The notes beneath the pieces are model-generated. The model worked only from the letters and a program-made list of their open reading frames with translations. It made no database searches and was not told the origin of the DNA. A program made the position numbers and the translations under genes. From Pseudomonas sp. MPC6 (GTDB taxonomy: Bacteria; Pseudomonadota; Gammaproteobacteria; Pseudomonadales; Pseudomonadaceae), in NCBI RefSeq assembly GCF_006094435.1, contig NZ_CP034783.1, positions 3,933,001-3,997,000 of the forward strand: a DNA stretch of 64,000 bases, written 5' to 3'. This document shows positions 1 to 7,703 of the stretch, in pieces (position 1 is the stretch's first letter; each line of letters starts with the position of its first letter).

Positions 1-3
1 ACC

Positions 4-1851
4 ATGCCCGACGCCCCGGCCGACCTCATTCTGTACAACGGACGCCTGCACACGGTTGACCGCAAGAAGCCCCAGGCCAGCGCCGTCGCGATCAAGGACG
101 GGCGCTTCGTGGTGGTCGGCAGCGATGCCCAGGCCATGGCCCTGCAAGGTCCCGGCACGCAAATCGTCGACCTGCACGGGCGCACGGTGATTCCCGGCCT
201 CAACGACTCGCACCTGCACTTGATCCGCGGCGGCTTGAATTACAACCTTGAACTGCGCTGGGAAGGCGTGCCGTCGCTGGTCGATGCGTTGCGCCTGCTC
301 AAGGACCAGGCGGACCGCACGCCGACACCGCAATGGGTGCGCGTGGTGGGTGGCTGGAACGAGTTCCAGTTCGCCGAAAAGCGCCTGCCAACCCTCGATG
401 AACTGAACAAGGCCGCGCCGGACACTCCGGTGTTCGTGCTGCACCTCTACGATCGAGCCCTGCTCAACCGCGCCGCCTTGAAAGTGGTGGGCTACACCCG
501 CGACACGCCGAATCCGCCGGGCGGTGAAATCCAGCGCGACGCCAATGGCGACCCGACCGGCCTGTTGATCGCCCGCCCAAATGCGATGATTCTGTACTCG
601 ACCCTGGCCAAGGGGCCGAAGCTGCCGCTGGAATACCAGGTCAACTCGACTCGCCAGTTCATGCGCGAGCTCAATCGCCTCGGCGTCACCAGCGCCATCG
701 ATGCCGGCGGCGGATATCAGAATTACCCGGACGACTACCAGGTCATCCAGCAACTGGCCAAAGACCGGCAGCTCACGGTGCGCATCGCCTACAACCTGTT
801 CACCCAGAAACCCAAGGAAGAGCTGACCGACTTCAAGAACTGGACCGGCACTTCCCGCTACGGCCAGGGCGATGACTTCCTGCGCCACAACGGCGCCGGG
901 GAAATGCTGGTGTTCTCGGCGGCGGACTTCGAGGACTTCCTCGAACCGCGCCCCGACCTGCCACAGACCATGGAGCAGGAACTGGAACCGGTAGTGCGGC
1001 ACCTGGTGGAACAGCGCTGGCCGTTCCGCCTGCACGCCACCTACAACGAATCCATCAGCCGCATGCTCGACGTGTTCGAGAAGGTCGATCGCGACATCCC
1101 GTTCGACGGGCTGCCATGGTTTTTCGATCACGCCGAAACCATTACCCCGCAGAATATCGAACGGGTGAAGGCCCTCGGTGGCGGGATTGCCATCCAGGAT
1201 CGCATGGCGTTTCAGGGCGAATACTTCGTCGAGCGCTACGGCGCCCAAGCCGCCGAGCACACGCCACCCATCGCCCGCATGCTCGCCGAAGGGATCCCGG
1301 TTGGCGCGGGCACGGACGCCACGCGGGTGTCCAGCTACAACCCCTGGACTTCGCTCTACTGGCTGGTCAGCGGCCGCACCGTCGGCGGGCTGGAGCTCTA
1401 CCCGCAAGGCTTGAGCCGCGATACCGCGCTGGAACTCTTCACCCACGGCAGCGCCTGGTTCTCATCCGAGCAGGGCAAGAAAGGCCAAATCAAGGTCGGG
1501 CAACTGGCAGACCTGATCGCGCTGTCGGCAGATTATTTCCACATCGAAGACGAAGCCGTGAAGTGGATCGAGTCGGTGTTGACCATTGTCGATGGCAAGA
1601 TTGTCTATGGCAGCGTCGAGTTCGAAAAACTCGGGCCACCGCCGGTGCCTGTGGTGCCCGAGTGGTCTCCGGTGGTTAACGTGCCCGGCCACTGGAAACC
1701 GCTGGCGCCGCTGACGGCGCAGGTTCACCACTGCGTGGGGGCGTGTGCGGTGCATGCGCACAGCCATGAGCGGGCGCGCTTGTCGTCGGCACCGGTCAGC
1801 GATTTCGCCGGGTTCTGGGGGGCGTTTGGTTGCTCGTGTTTTGCGTTTTGA
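4..1851 (+). CDS. YtcJ-like amidohydrolase (amidohydrolase 3 family)
   Basis: This 615-residue protein has the layout of YtcJ/amidohydrolase-3 metallohydrolases. It starts with 'ADLILYNGRLHTVD', then 'VIPGLNDSHLHLI' supplies the HxH metal motif near residue 70. 'PFRLHATYNE' (about 340) and 'FFDHAET' (about 375) supply further histidines, and 'PVGAGTDATRV' (about 435) the late aspartate. A C-terminal composite beta domain includes 'GQLADLIALS'. The family hydrolyses amide or related C-N bonds in the cytoplasm; the substrate here is unknown. The ATG sits three bases from the window edge, so its ribosome site cannot be seen, but the N-terminus matches the family start. The last ~60 residues, rich in His and Cys, are less typical. 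A LysR gene follows on the same strand and may regulate it, which is inference. Confidence 0.85.
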   Translation: MPDAPADLILYNGRLHTVDRKKPQASAVAIKDGRFVVVGSDAQAMALQGPGTQIVDLHGRTVIPGLNDSHLHLIRGGLNYNLELRWEGVPSLVDALRLLKDQADRTPTPQWVRVVGGWNEFQFAEKRLPTLDELNKAAPDTPVFVLHLYDRALLNRAALKVVGYTRDTPNPPGGEIQRDANGDPTGLLIARPNAMILYSTLAKGPKLPLEYQVNSTRQFMRELNRLGVTSAIDAGGGYQNYPDDYQVIQQLAKDRQLTVRIAYNLFTQKPKEELTDFKNWTGTSRYGQGDDFLRHNGAGEMLVFSAADFEDFLEPRPDLPQTMEQELEPVVRHLVEQRWPFRLHATYNESISRMLDVFEKVDRDIPFDGLPWFFDHAETITPQNIERVKALGGGIAIQDRMAFQGEYFVERYGAQAAEHTPPIARMLAEGIPVGAGTDATRVSSYNPWTSLYWLVSGRTVGGLELYPQGLSRDTALELFTHGSAWFSSEQGKKGQIKVGQLADLIALSADYFHIEDEAVKWIESVLTIVDGKIVYGSVEFEKLGPPPVPVVPEWSPVVNVPGHWKPLAPLTAQVHHCVGACAVHAHSHERARLSSAPVSDFAGFWGAFGCSCFAF

Positions 1852-1881
1852 ATGCAGGTGAATCTGACACACCGCGTGACG

Positions 1882-1910
1882 CCATTCGCCAGCAAGCCGG
1901 CTCCTACAGG
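1882..1910. repeat. Single REP element
   Basis: Half of a Pseudomonas REP palindrome (TTCGCCAGCAAGCCGGCTCC, then TACAGG) lies between the amidohydrolase and the LysR gene. It has no inverted partner within 100 bases. Confidence 0.8.
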
Positions 1911-1985
1911 ATCGGGTTGATCGTTGCGCCTTGCAGGAGCTGCGCTTGCACTTACAATGCCCGCACCTCCCGCACCGGCCCGCCC

Positions 1986-2849
1986 ATGGACATCGATCTC
2001 GCTCGCACCTTTCTGGAAATCGTCCGTCACGGCAGCCTTGCCGCGGCGGCCGAAAAACTTCACGTCACCCAGACCGCGATCACCGCGCGCGTGCAGAAGC
2101 TCGAGAGCCAGCTGGGCAGCACGCTGTTCGTGCGCAACCGCGCCGGCGCTCGCCTGACTGCGAACGGCGAGGCCTTTGTGGTCTATGCCAATCAATTGGT
2201 CGAAACCTGGGAAGCCGCACGCCGGGACCTGCCATTGCCCGAGGGTTACCACGACGTGCTGCACATCGGTGGCGAAGTCAGTCTGTGCAACCCGCTGATG
2301 CTGCGCTGGGCCGGGGAACTGCGCAAGAAGATTCCCGGGCATGCCCTGCGCATGGAAATCCGTGACGGTGAGAACCTGCTGCGCCAACTGGAACTGGGGG
2401 TCCTCGATGCGGCGCTGGTGTACCAGCCCGAATATTGGCCGCGCCTGCAAGTCGAGCAGGTCCTGGAAGAAAAGCTGGTCCTGGTACGACTCGCCGCGAG
2501 ACCCGATCCTTACGTGTACATCGACTGGGGCCCGGACTTCCGTCGCCAGCACGATGCCGCGCTGCCGGAAAAGGCCCGGGCCGCCTTAAGCTTCAACCTC
2601 GGGCCACTGGGCTTGCAGTACATCCTGGAAAACGGCGGCAGCGGCTATTTCCGTACCCGGGTCGTCCAGAGTTACCTGGAAAGCGGCGTCCTGGAAAAAG
2701 TGCCGAAAGCCCCGGAATTCAGTTATCCGACCTATCTGGTTTACTCCCGCGACCGCGACTCGGCGACCCTGCAGCGAGCCTTCGATCTATTGCGCGAGGT
2801 CATCCAGTCCGACGATGACTGGTCGCAACGCTGGAACCCGCTGGCCTGA
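1986..2849 (+). CDS. LysR-family transcriptional regulator
   Basis: A 287-residue LysR-type regulator. The N-terminus 'MDIDLARTFLEIVRHGSLAA' and the following 'AAEKLHVTQTAITARVQKLE' form the winged helix-turn-helix (residues 1-60). The remainder is the two-lobed effector-binding domain, with 'PLPEGYHDVLHIGGEVSLCN' opening its first lobe. An open frame extends upstream to 1830, but the ATG at 1986 is where the family N-terminus begins. The length is normal for LysR regulators (about 290-300). No target is visible; regulation of the adjacent amidohydrolase or of the downstream hydroxylase fusion is possible. A REP lies upstream, so cotranscription with the amidohydrolase is uncertain. Confidence 0.9.
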   Translation: MDIDLARTFLEIVRHGSLAAAAEKLHVTQTAITARVQKLESQLGSTLFVRNRAGARLTANGEAFVVYANQLVETWEAARRDLPLPEGYHDVLHIGGEVSLCNPLMLRWAGELRKKIPGHALRMEIRDGENLLRQLELGVLDAALVYQPEYWPRLQVEQVLEEKLVLVRLAARPDPYVYIDWGPDFRRQHDAALPEKARAALSFNLGPLGLQYILENGGSGYFRTRVVQSYLESGVLEKVPKAPEFSYPTYLVYSRDRDSATLQRAFDLLREVIQSDDDWSQRWNPLA

Positions 2850-2959
2850 GTCTCGCTTGTACCGGAGCATGGCGCTTGTGGCCTCAAGGTTCGCGCGGCC
2901 GAAACCGCGGGATCGGCTAATCTGCTGGCTATTGATAACAATAATCACAGGTAATCGCA

Positions 2960-4105
2960 GTGAGGCAAACCACCGCAGCATTCCGCAGCCGATATCGCGC
3001 CGGGATCCATCCGCTCTATAATCCGTGGCTGCATGGCGCCTTTGTGCTGCTGTTCGGGGTATTCGCCATCGCCGGGTTCTGGAGTTCCGTGCATCAGGTC
3101 CAGCCGCTGCAGTGGCTGGCGGTGCCGCTGACCTTGTTGTTCTTCAGTTTTGGCGTGTACGGGGTACATCGCCACCTCGGCCACCACAAAAAAAACTTCG
3201 CGCGGATGTTCTACGCCCGGCATGCCGGCGACCATCACAGTTTTTTTACCCCCGGCCACATGACCTGCGACTGCCCCCGCGACTGGCGAGTGGTTCTGTT
3301 TCCGGCCTGGCTGATCGTAGTGCACACGGTCGTCATCGCCCTGCCCCTCTGGTGGCTGCTCTCACACGTCGATGCCAACGTCGGCGGGTTGGCCGCTGGT
3401 TGCCTGGTCCTCGGTTACCTGACCTATGAAGTGTTCCATGCCTGCGAACACCTGCCCCCGGGCAATCCGCTCACCCGCCTGCCGTGGATCCGTCAGATGC
3501 GCCGCCTGCATGAACTGCATCACCGCCGCGAGCTGATGCAGGAGCGCAATTTCAATATCGTTTTCCCCCTGATGGACTACCTGTTCGGCACCCTTTATTG
3601 GGAACCGGAGCCGATCCCCCTGCACTCGACGAGAATCGCCATGACCCGCATGCAGCATCAGATCGACATTGCCGCCAATCCGATTGCCGTGCTCGCCTAT
3701 GCCAGCACCGTGACCCGTTGGCCGCAATGGCACCCCTCCTCCCTCAAGATCGATGGCCCGGACGGGCCGTTGCATGCCGGGGCGCGGTTCGAGGAAGACA
3801 TCCGGGCGGGTGGACGCGAGGGGCATTTGCGCTGGGTGGTGGAGGAGTATTTGCCGGGACGCCGCTGGAGCGCCTGGGCGCGGGGCGATAACGGGCTGTC
3901 GCTGGTGGTGACGTACGAGTGCGTGGCCGAGGGTGACGGCACGCGGTTCGTGCGCACCCTGGACTATCAATTCAGCGGCCTGGGGATGCGCATTGCCAAT
4001 CGCCTGTTGCTCAAGCGACGCATCGATCGTGAGTCGGCCGCGTCGTTGCAGGCCTTGCGGGACATGGCGCTGCAACACCTGGCCTCGACAAGAGTCGCCG
4101 CGTAA
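2960..4105 (+). CDS. Fatty acid hydroxylase-type membrane protein fused to an SRPBCC domain
   Basis: 381 residues, GTG start. Residues 1-215 resemble the sterol desaturase/fatty acid hydroxylase superfamily: several hydrophobic spans plus di-iron histidine clusters 'HRHLGHH' (about 70), 'HAGDHHSFF' (about 90), 'HACEHLPPG' (about 160) and 'HELHHRRE' (about 185). Residues 225-375 resemble an SRPBCC/polyketide-cyclase-type lipid-binding fold ('TVTRWPQWHPSSLKIDGPDG', ending in a long C-terminal helix). The first part would oxidise a membrane lipid carbon using oxygen; the second may hold the lipid or product. That pairing is inferred from the domains. It stands alone on its strand, with the next plus-strand gene 690 bases away. 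No strong Shine-Dalgarno is seen before the GTG. A run of eight A's at 3188-3195 follows the first His cluster, but the frame is intact. Confidence 0.75.
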   Translation: MRQTTAAFRSRYRAGIHPLYNPWLHGAFVLLFGVFAIAGFWSSVHQVQPLQWLAVPLTLLFFSFGVYGVHRHLGHHKKNFARMFYARHAGDHHSFFTPGHMTCDCPRDWRVVLFPAWLIVVHTVVIALPLWWLLSHVDANVGGLAAGCLVLGYLTYEVFHACEHLPPGNPLTRLPWIRQMRRLHELHHRRELMQERNFNIVFPLMDYLFGTLYWEPEPIPLHSTRIAMTRMQHQIDIAANPIAVLAYASTVTRWPQWHPSSLKIDGPDGPLHAGARFEEDIRAGGREGHLRWVVEEYLPGRRWSAWARGDNGLSLVVTYECVAEGDGTRFVRTLDYQFSGLGMRIANRLLLKRRIDRESAASLQALRDMALQHLASTRVAA

Positions 4106-4155
4106 GTGCAACCGTACATGTAGGGGGCTGGTTGTAACAGACACCACAAATCAAT

Positions 4156-4182
4156 GTGGGAGCGAGCCTGCTCGCGAAAGCG
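4156..4182. repeat. Single REP element
   Basis: A REP of the GTGGGAGCGAGC..GCTCGCGA subtype sits downstream of the hydroxylase fusion. The rest of 4106-4331 holds only a GC-rich hairpin at 4301-4319, and no gene is recognised there. Confidence 0.75.
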
Positions 4183-4331
4183 TGTTTCAGACGAGCGCTT
4201 TATCACCTGGAAGAATCAGTCATTGGGGCACCTCGCATGAGCCGTCGATTCGACTCTGATCATTCGAGGTGCCGGTATTTAACACCGTTCCAGTTTTTCA
4301 GCCACCGGTCGTCGGTGGCGGGGTCGGAGAG

Positions 4332-4574
4332 TCAGGACGGCGCCTGAAGTCGGTCAACGATCTGGTTCTTGACCTGCACGCGCTTCTCCTTGAGTTTCTT
4401 CAGTGCGTCATCGCTGGGAGCGTCAGACTGGGCGGTCTCGGCTTTCACTACTTCCGCGTCCGCCTGCGAATACTTGTTGATCAGTGAATCCAGTAACGGA
4501 TCCTTGGTGCGTTTTTGCTGGATCTCTTCCTTTGATAGTTTCAGGTCCTGGTAAAGGTCATGGGTCACCGGCAT
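4332..4574 (-). CDS. Small DUF465 (YdcH-like) protein
   Basis: 80 residues, highly charged and helical. The pattern 'HDLYQDL..KEEIQQKR' followed by 'LLDSLINKYSQADAEVV' and 'LKEKRVQVKNQIVDRL' is that of the DUF465/YdcH family of short antiparallel coiled-coil proteins. Its function is not established. The start is fixed by GGAGG at 4581-4585, six bases from the ATG; an open frame ten codons longer lacks a ribosome site. It is monocistronic and divergent from the DUF4142 gene, with the pair sharing a 217-base intergenic region. This grouping with other stress-type small genes suggests, but does not show, a general stress role. Confidence 0.8.
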   Translation of the reverse strand: MPVTHDLYQDLKLSKEEIQQKRTKDPLLDSLINKYSQADAEVVKAETAQSDAPSDDALKKLKEKRVQVKNQIVDRLQAPS

Positions 4575-4791
4575 GGAACACCTCCGTTTGTTGATCGGTG
4601 GCAAACGCGATCGATTGCGTTCACCAACTATCAGAATGGCCTTGGTTGACGGGTTCTGTCGACCGCCTATCAGACCAGCGGTGTCCGTTCGTCGTCCTTT
4701 CGGTAAAGCGATAAAACCTTTGGCCGTCCGTCGCCCTCCACTGCATAACGATCAATCGATCGCCCATGAAAACCTGTGTGGAGAATAACCA

Positions 4792-5313
4792 ATGGACGGA
4801 TTTACCCTGCGCCACCTCACTCTGGCCGTTGCCTTGAGCACCAGCATGGGCATAGCCTGCGCTGCCACTTCCAATGACTTCGTCGACAGCGCGGCCGCGG
4901 GCGGCATCGCCGAGATCGAAACCAGCCGGCTGGCCCTGGAAAAAAGCTCATCGGCCGACATCAAGGAATTCGCCAACATGATGATCACCGATCATTCCAA
5001 GGCGAACGATGAACTGGCGGCGTTGGCTAAAGCGAATGACATCGAGGTGCCCGACAGCACGACCCTGGTGAAACAGGCCAAGGAAAAAATCCTCGACATG
5101 CGCGATGAATCCTTCGATGCAGCCTATGCCAACAATCAGGTCAAGGCCCACCAAGACACCATCGAGCTGTTCAAGAAAGAAGCCAACACCGTGACAGACG
5201 ACAAAGTCAAAGGCGGTATGGAGCTGAAAGCGTTTGCGCAAAAAATGCTGCCAGCCCTGGAAAAGCATCTGGACATGGCGAAAAAACTGCAGGCGGCTCA
5301 TCCAAATAAATAA
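4792..5313 (+). CDS. DUF4142 family exported protein
   Basis: 173 residues. An N-terminal signal peptide ('LTLAVALSTSMGIACAA') is followed by a four-helix, ferritin-like DUF4142 domain. Family hallmarks are 'DFVDSAAAGGIAEIETSRLA', 'IKEFANMMITDHSKANDEL' and the late 'KVKGGMELKAFAQKMLPALE'. These proteins are periplasmic or outer-membrane-associated and usually stress-induced; their biochemical role is unknown. GGAG at 4780-4783 supports the ATG at 4792. The gene is followed by a REPIN and then a clear intrinsic terminator, so it is monocistronic. Confidence 0.85.
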   Translation: MDGFTLRHLTLAVALSTSMGIACAATSNDFVDSAAAGGIAEIETSRLALEKSSSADIKEFANMMITDHSKANDELAALAKANDIEVPDSTTLVKQAKEKILDMRDESFDAAYANNQVKAHQDTIELFKKEANTVTDDKVKGGMELKAFAQKMLPALEKHLDMAKKLQAAHPNK

Positions 5314-5319
5314 CGCAGC

Positions 5320-5420
5320 TGTAGGAGCGAGCTTGCTCGCGATGGATTCAACAGCGACGCGGTTAGCCAGACAGTGCGCGTTATCGTTGACGACCATCGC
5401 GAGCGAGCTCGCTCCTACAG
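5320..5420. repeat. REPIN (inverted REP pair)
   Basis: Two REPs in inverted orientation (GTAGGAGCGAGCTTGCTCGC and its complement near 5395-5420) begin six bases after the DUF4142 stop. They precede the terminator. Confidence 0.85.
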
Positions 5421-5422
5421 TG

Positions 5423-5455
5423 GACCCCATACATCCATGGATGGGGTCATTTTTT
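5423..5455 (+). terminator. Intrinsic terminator of the DUF4142 gene
   Basis: GACCCCAT and ATGGGGTC form a perfect 8-bp stem (5423-5430 with 5441-5448) with a 10-base loop, followed by ATTTTTT on the plus strand. Confidence 0.85.
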
Positions 5456-5471
5456 GGGTGTTCGTTTCAAC

Positions 5472-5741
5472 CTAACCGCCGTCGGTGTCAATATCGGCAT
5501 CGGTGTCATCGCTGGGTTTGGGCCGGTCCGGATTCGGTTTGAAACCGGGGCTGAATTCATTGTCGTTATCGGTATGGCGGTGCTTCTGGTCGACCGCCTG
5601 GTCGGCACTTTCCGGCTTCGCGGTTTGTCCCTGATGCTGCCCACCCGGTTCGGCCGGCGTCTGCGGGTCGATTGCCGGATCATTGCGTTTGACCGGTGCC
5701 CCCGTCTGGTCCTGCTCCTGCGTCATCGGTTCGTCTTTCAT
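5472..5741 (-). CDS. Small hydrophilic, probably disordered protein
   Basis: 89 residues, almost wholly polar (Asp, Gln, Pro, Lys), with no hydrophobic core or recognised domain. It ends in an Asp-rich tail ('PSDDTDADIDTDGG'). The start is chosen at 5741 because GAGGT lies six bases upstream on the minus strand; a longer frame to 5816 has no ribosome site. It converges on the DUF4142 gene across the terminator. Short disordered proteins of this kind are common near stress genes in Pseudomonas, but I do not recognise a function. Codon use looks genuine. Confidence 0.55.
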   Translation of the reverse strand: MKDEPMTQEQDQTGAPVKRNDPAIDPQTPAEPGGQHQGQTAKPESADQAVDQKHRHTDNDNEFSPGFKPNPDRPKPSDDTDADIDTDGG

Positions 5742-5842
5742 AAGTACCTCGTTCGTCACTGCCAGTGCGCGGCCTGAACAATCGGCCCTGTAATTTCGAG
5801 GCTTTCCAGCCAGCAACGTTCCATCGGATGGATCACCGCCCT

Positions 5843-5927
5843 GTGCAGGAGCCGGCTTGCTGGCGAAGGCGTCTTCATGGGCGCTGCATGGCTCAAGGCC
5901 GCCTTCGCTGGCAGGCCAGCTCCTACA
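5843..5927. repeat. REPIN between the small protein and the stressosome-like operon
   Basis: Inverted REP halves GCAGGAGCCGGCTTGCTGGC and GCTGGCAGGCCAGCTCCTAC lie ~30 bases apart. The rest of 5742-6083 is upstream region for the rsbR-like gene, and I see no gene in it. Confidence 0.8.
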
Positions 5928-6083
5928 TGATCACCCGCGTACCAAAGCCAGCGCCTGCGGCCAGGTGCAGAAAATCGAAAAAACCTGTCAGAAACGAACA
6001 ACTATTATGTACGGCAAATGTCACTGATTTGTGCCGATCAATATTTGGAGCATCGGCCACACTTTCCAAGGAGTCAAAGTCCC

Positions 6084-6935
6084 ATGGCGGCACTGCAAAC
6101 CAGCACACTCGATGCGATGAAAACGAACCGGGCCCACCTGCTGGGCGACTGGTCGAAAAATCTCGAAAACAGCGGCGCCACCCGCAACCTCAAAGAACAA
6201 GCGCTGAAACAGGATACGTCTGACTTCCTGGGCCTGGTCATTGCCGGCCTCGAACGGGGCAACGACCAGAACGTCGCGTCCTCCGGCTGGGACGATATTC
6301 GCCAGTTCCTCGAAAAACTCTCCCATAGCCGGGCCCTGCTCGGCCAGGATTCGCACCAGACCGCCAGTTTCATCTTCGCCCTCAAGGGCCCGATGTTTGC
6401 GCTTCTGCAAAATCATTACCAGGACAGCCCCGCGCTGCTGGCCGAGCAGCTCTGGGAGGTGTCCGAACTGCTCGACGCCTTGGGCATGCACACCATCCGC
6501 ACGTTCCAGAAGTCCCGCGAAGCGGTGATCAAGCGCCAGCAGGAAGAGCTGCTGGAATTGTCGACACCGGTGGTCAAGCTCTGGGATGGCGTGCTGGCGC
6601 TGCCGATGATCGGCACCCTCGACTCACAACGGACCCAGGTGGTGATGGAATCGCTGTTGCAGCGGATCGTCGATACCGGCTCGGAAATCGCCATCATCGA
6701 CATCACCGGCGTGCCGACCGTCGACACCCTGGTGGCCCAGCACCTGCTCAAGACCGTCACCGCGATCCGCCTGATGGGTGCCGATTGCATCATCAGCGGC
6801 GTGCGGCCGCAGATCGCCCAGACCATCGTGCACCTGGGGCTGGACCTGCAAGGCGTGGTCACCAAGGCCAACCTGGCCGACGCCCTGAAACTGGCCCTGA
6901 CCCGCCTGGGAATCACCGTCAGCAAGGCGGTCTGA
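6084..6935 (+). CDS. RsbR-like stressosome scaffold protein (RsbRD N-terminal + STAS)
   Basis: 283 residues. Residues 1-160 form an all-helical sensor of the RsbRD-N type, in the place where other stressosomes carry globin or PAS sensors. Residues 165-280 are a STAS domain: 'LSTPVVKLWDGVLALPMIGT' is the RsbR-type linker and first strand, and 'IIDITGVPTVDT' is the loop holding the threonines expected to be phosphorylated by RsbT. AAGGAG at 6068-6073 fixes the ATG; an in-frame extension to 6018 is ignored. It is the first gene of a tight six-gene unit. In known stressosomes RsbR and RsbS co-assemble and hold the RsbT kinase until stress. That role is inferred from family and order. Confidence 0.85.
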   Translation: MAALQTSTLDAMKTNRAHLLGDWSKNLENSGATRNLKEQALKQDTSDFLGLVIAGLERGNDQNVASSGWDDIRQFLEKLSHSRALLGQDSHQTASFIFALKGPMFALLQNHYQDSPALLAEQLWEVSELLDALGMHTIRTFQKSREAVIKRQQEELLELSTPVVKLWDGVLALPMIGTLDSQRTQVVMESLLQRIVDTGSEIAIIDITGVPTVDTLVAQHLLKTVTAIRLMGADCIISGVRPQIAQTIVHLGLDLQGVVTKANLADALKLALTRLGITVSKAV

Positions 6936-6939
6936 GGCG

Positions 6940-7302
6940 ATGGAGCGCATTCCTATCTTGCAAATGGGCGACTTCCTGCTGGTGACCATCCAGGTCGACA
7001 TGCATGACCAACTGGCCCTGACCCTCCAGGACGACCTGTCCGAGCGCATCAGCCGGACCTCGGCCCGCGGCGTGCTGATCGATATCTCGGCGCTGGACAT
7101 GGTCGACTCGTTCATCGGCCGAATGATCGGCACCATCTCCGGGCTGTCGAAAATCATGGACGCCCAGACCGTGCTGGTCGGCATGCAGCCGGCGGTGGCC
7201 ATCACCCTGGTCGAGCTCGGCCTGACCCTGCCCGGCGTCAGTACGGCGCTGAACGTCGAGCGCGGGATGAAACTGCTGCGGGCACGAGTACGCGAGCAAT
7301 GA
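6940..7302 (+). CDS. RsbS-like stressosome STAS protein
   Basis: 120 residues, a single STAS domain. 'VLIDISALDMVDSFIGRM' is the RsbS signature, and Ser57 in it corresponds to the serine phosphorylated by RsbT in Bacillus RsbS. The gene starts four bases after the RsbR-like stop and overlaps the RsbT-like gene by four bases, so translation is probably coupled. Single-domain RsbS is the antagonist that binds RsbT in the core particle. Full conservation around the serine argues that the switch is functional. Confidence 0.88.
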   Translation: MERIPILQMGDFLLVTIQVDMHDQLALTLQDDLSERISRTSARGVLIDISALDMVDSFIGRMIGTISGLSKIMDAQTVLVGMQPAVAITLVELGLTLPGVSTALNVERGMKLLRARVREQ

Positions 7303-7703
7303 CCGTGCGCAGCAGCGGCACTCACCCGATTCACATCGAGCAAGACGTGGTGCTGGCCCGGCAACTGGCGCGCAAGCTCGCCCAGGAATGCGGCATGCGC
7401 CTGATCGACCTGACCAAGCTGGTGACCGCCGTCAGCGAGCTGGCGCGCAACACTATGGTCTATGGCGGCGGCGGTGACATGGACTGGCAGATTCTCGACG
7501 AGAATTCACGCACCGGCTTGCGCCTGGTCTTTCGCGACGAAGGCCCGGGCATCCCCGACATCAAGCTGGCGATGACCGACGGCTGGACCTCCGGCAGCGG
7601 CCTGGGGCTGGGCCTGACCGGCGCCAAGCGCCTGGTGGAAGAATTCGACCTGCAAACCGCGCCCGGCAAAGGCACTCGCATAACGATCGCGCGATGGACG
7701 TGA
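7299..7703 (+). CDS. RsbT-like serine/threonine kinase
   Basis: 134 residues of GHKL ATPase fold. The N box 'VTAVSELARNT' (Glu47, Asn51), 'RDEGPGIPDIKLAM' and the ATP lid 'GSGLGLGLTGAKRLVEEF' match RsbT, which phosphorylates RsbR and RsbS and then leaves the stressosome to activate a partner. The start codon overlaps the RsbS-like stop (ATGA), and its end overlaps the next gene by ten bases. In Bacillus the partner is phosphatase RsbU; no RsbU with an RsbT-binding N-terminus is visible here, so the downstream kinases are candidate partners (inference). Confidence 0.88.
   Translation: MTVRSSGTHPIHIEQDVVLARQLARKLAQECGMRLIDLTKLVTAVSELARNTMVYGGGGDMDWQILDENSRTGLRLVFRDEGPGIPDIKLAMTDGWTSGSGLGLGLTGAKRLVEEFDLQTAPGKGTRITIARWT

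Noticed and set aside
4301-4319. Terminator of the DUF465 gene
   Set aside because: The hairpin GCCACCG-GTCGT-CGGTGGC is followed on the minus strand by A's rather than T's.
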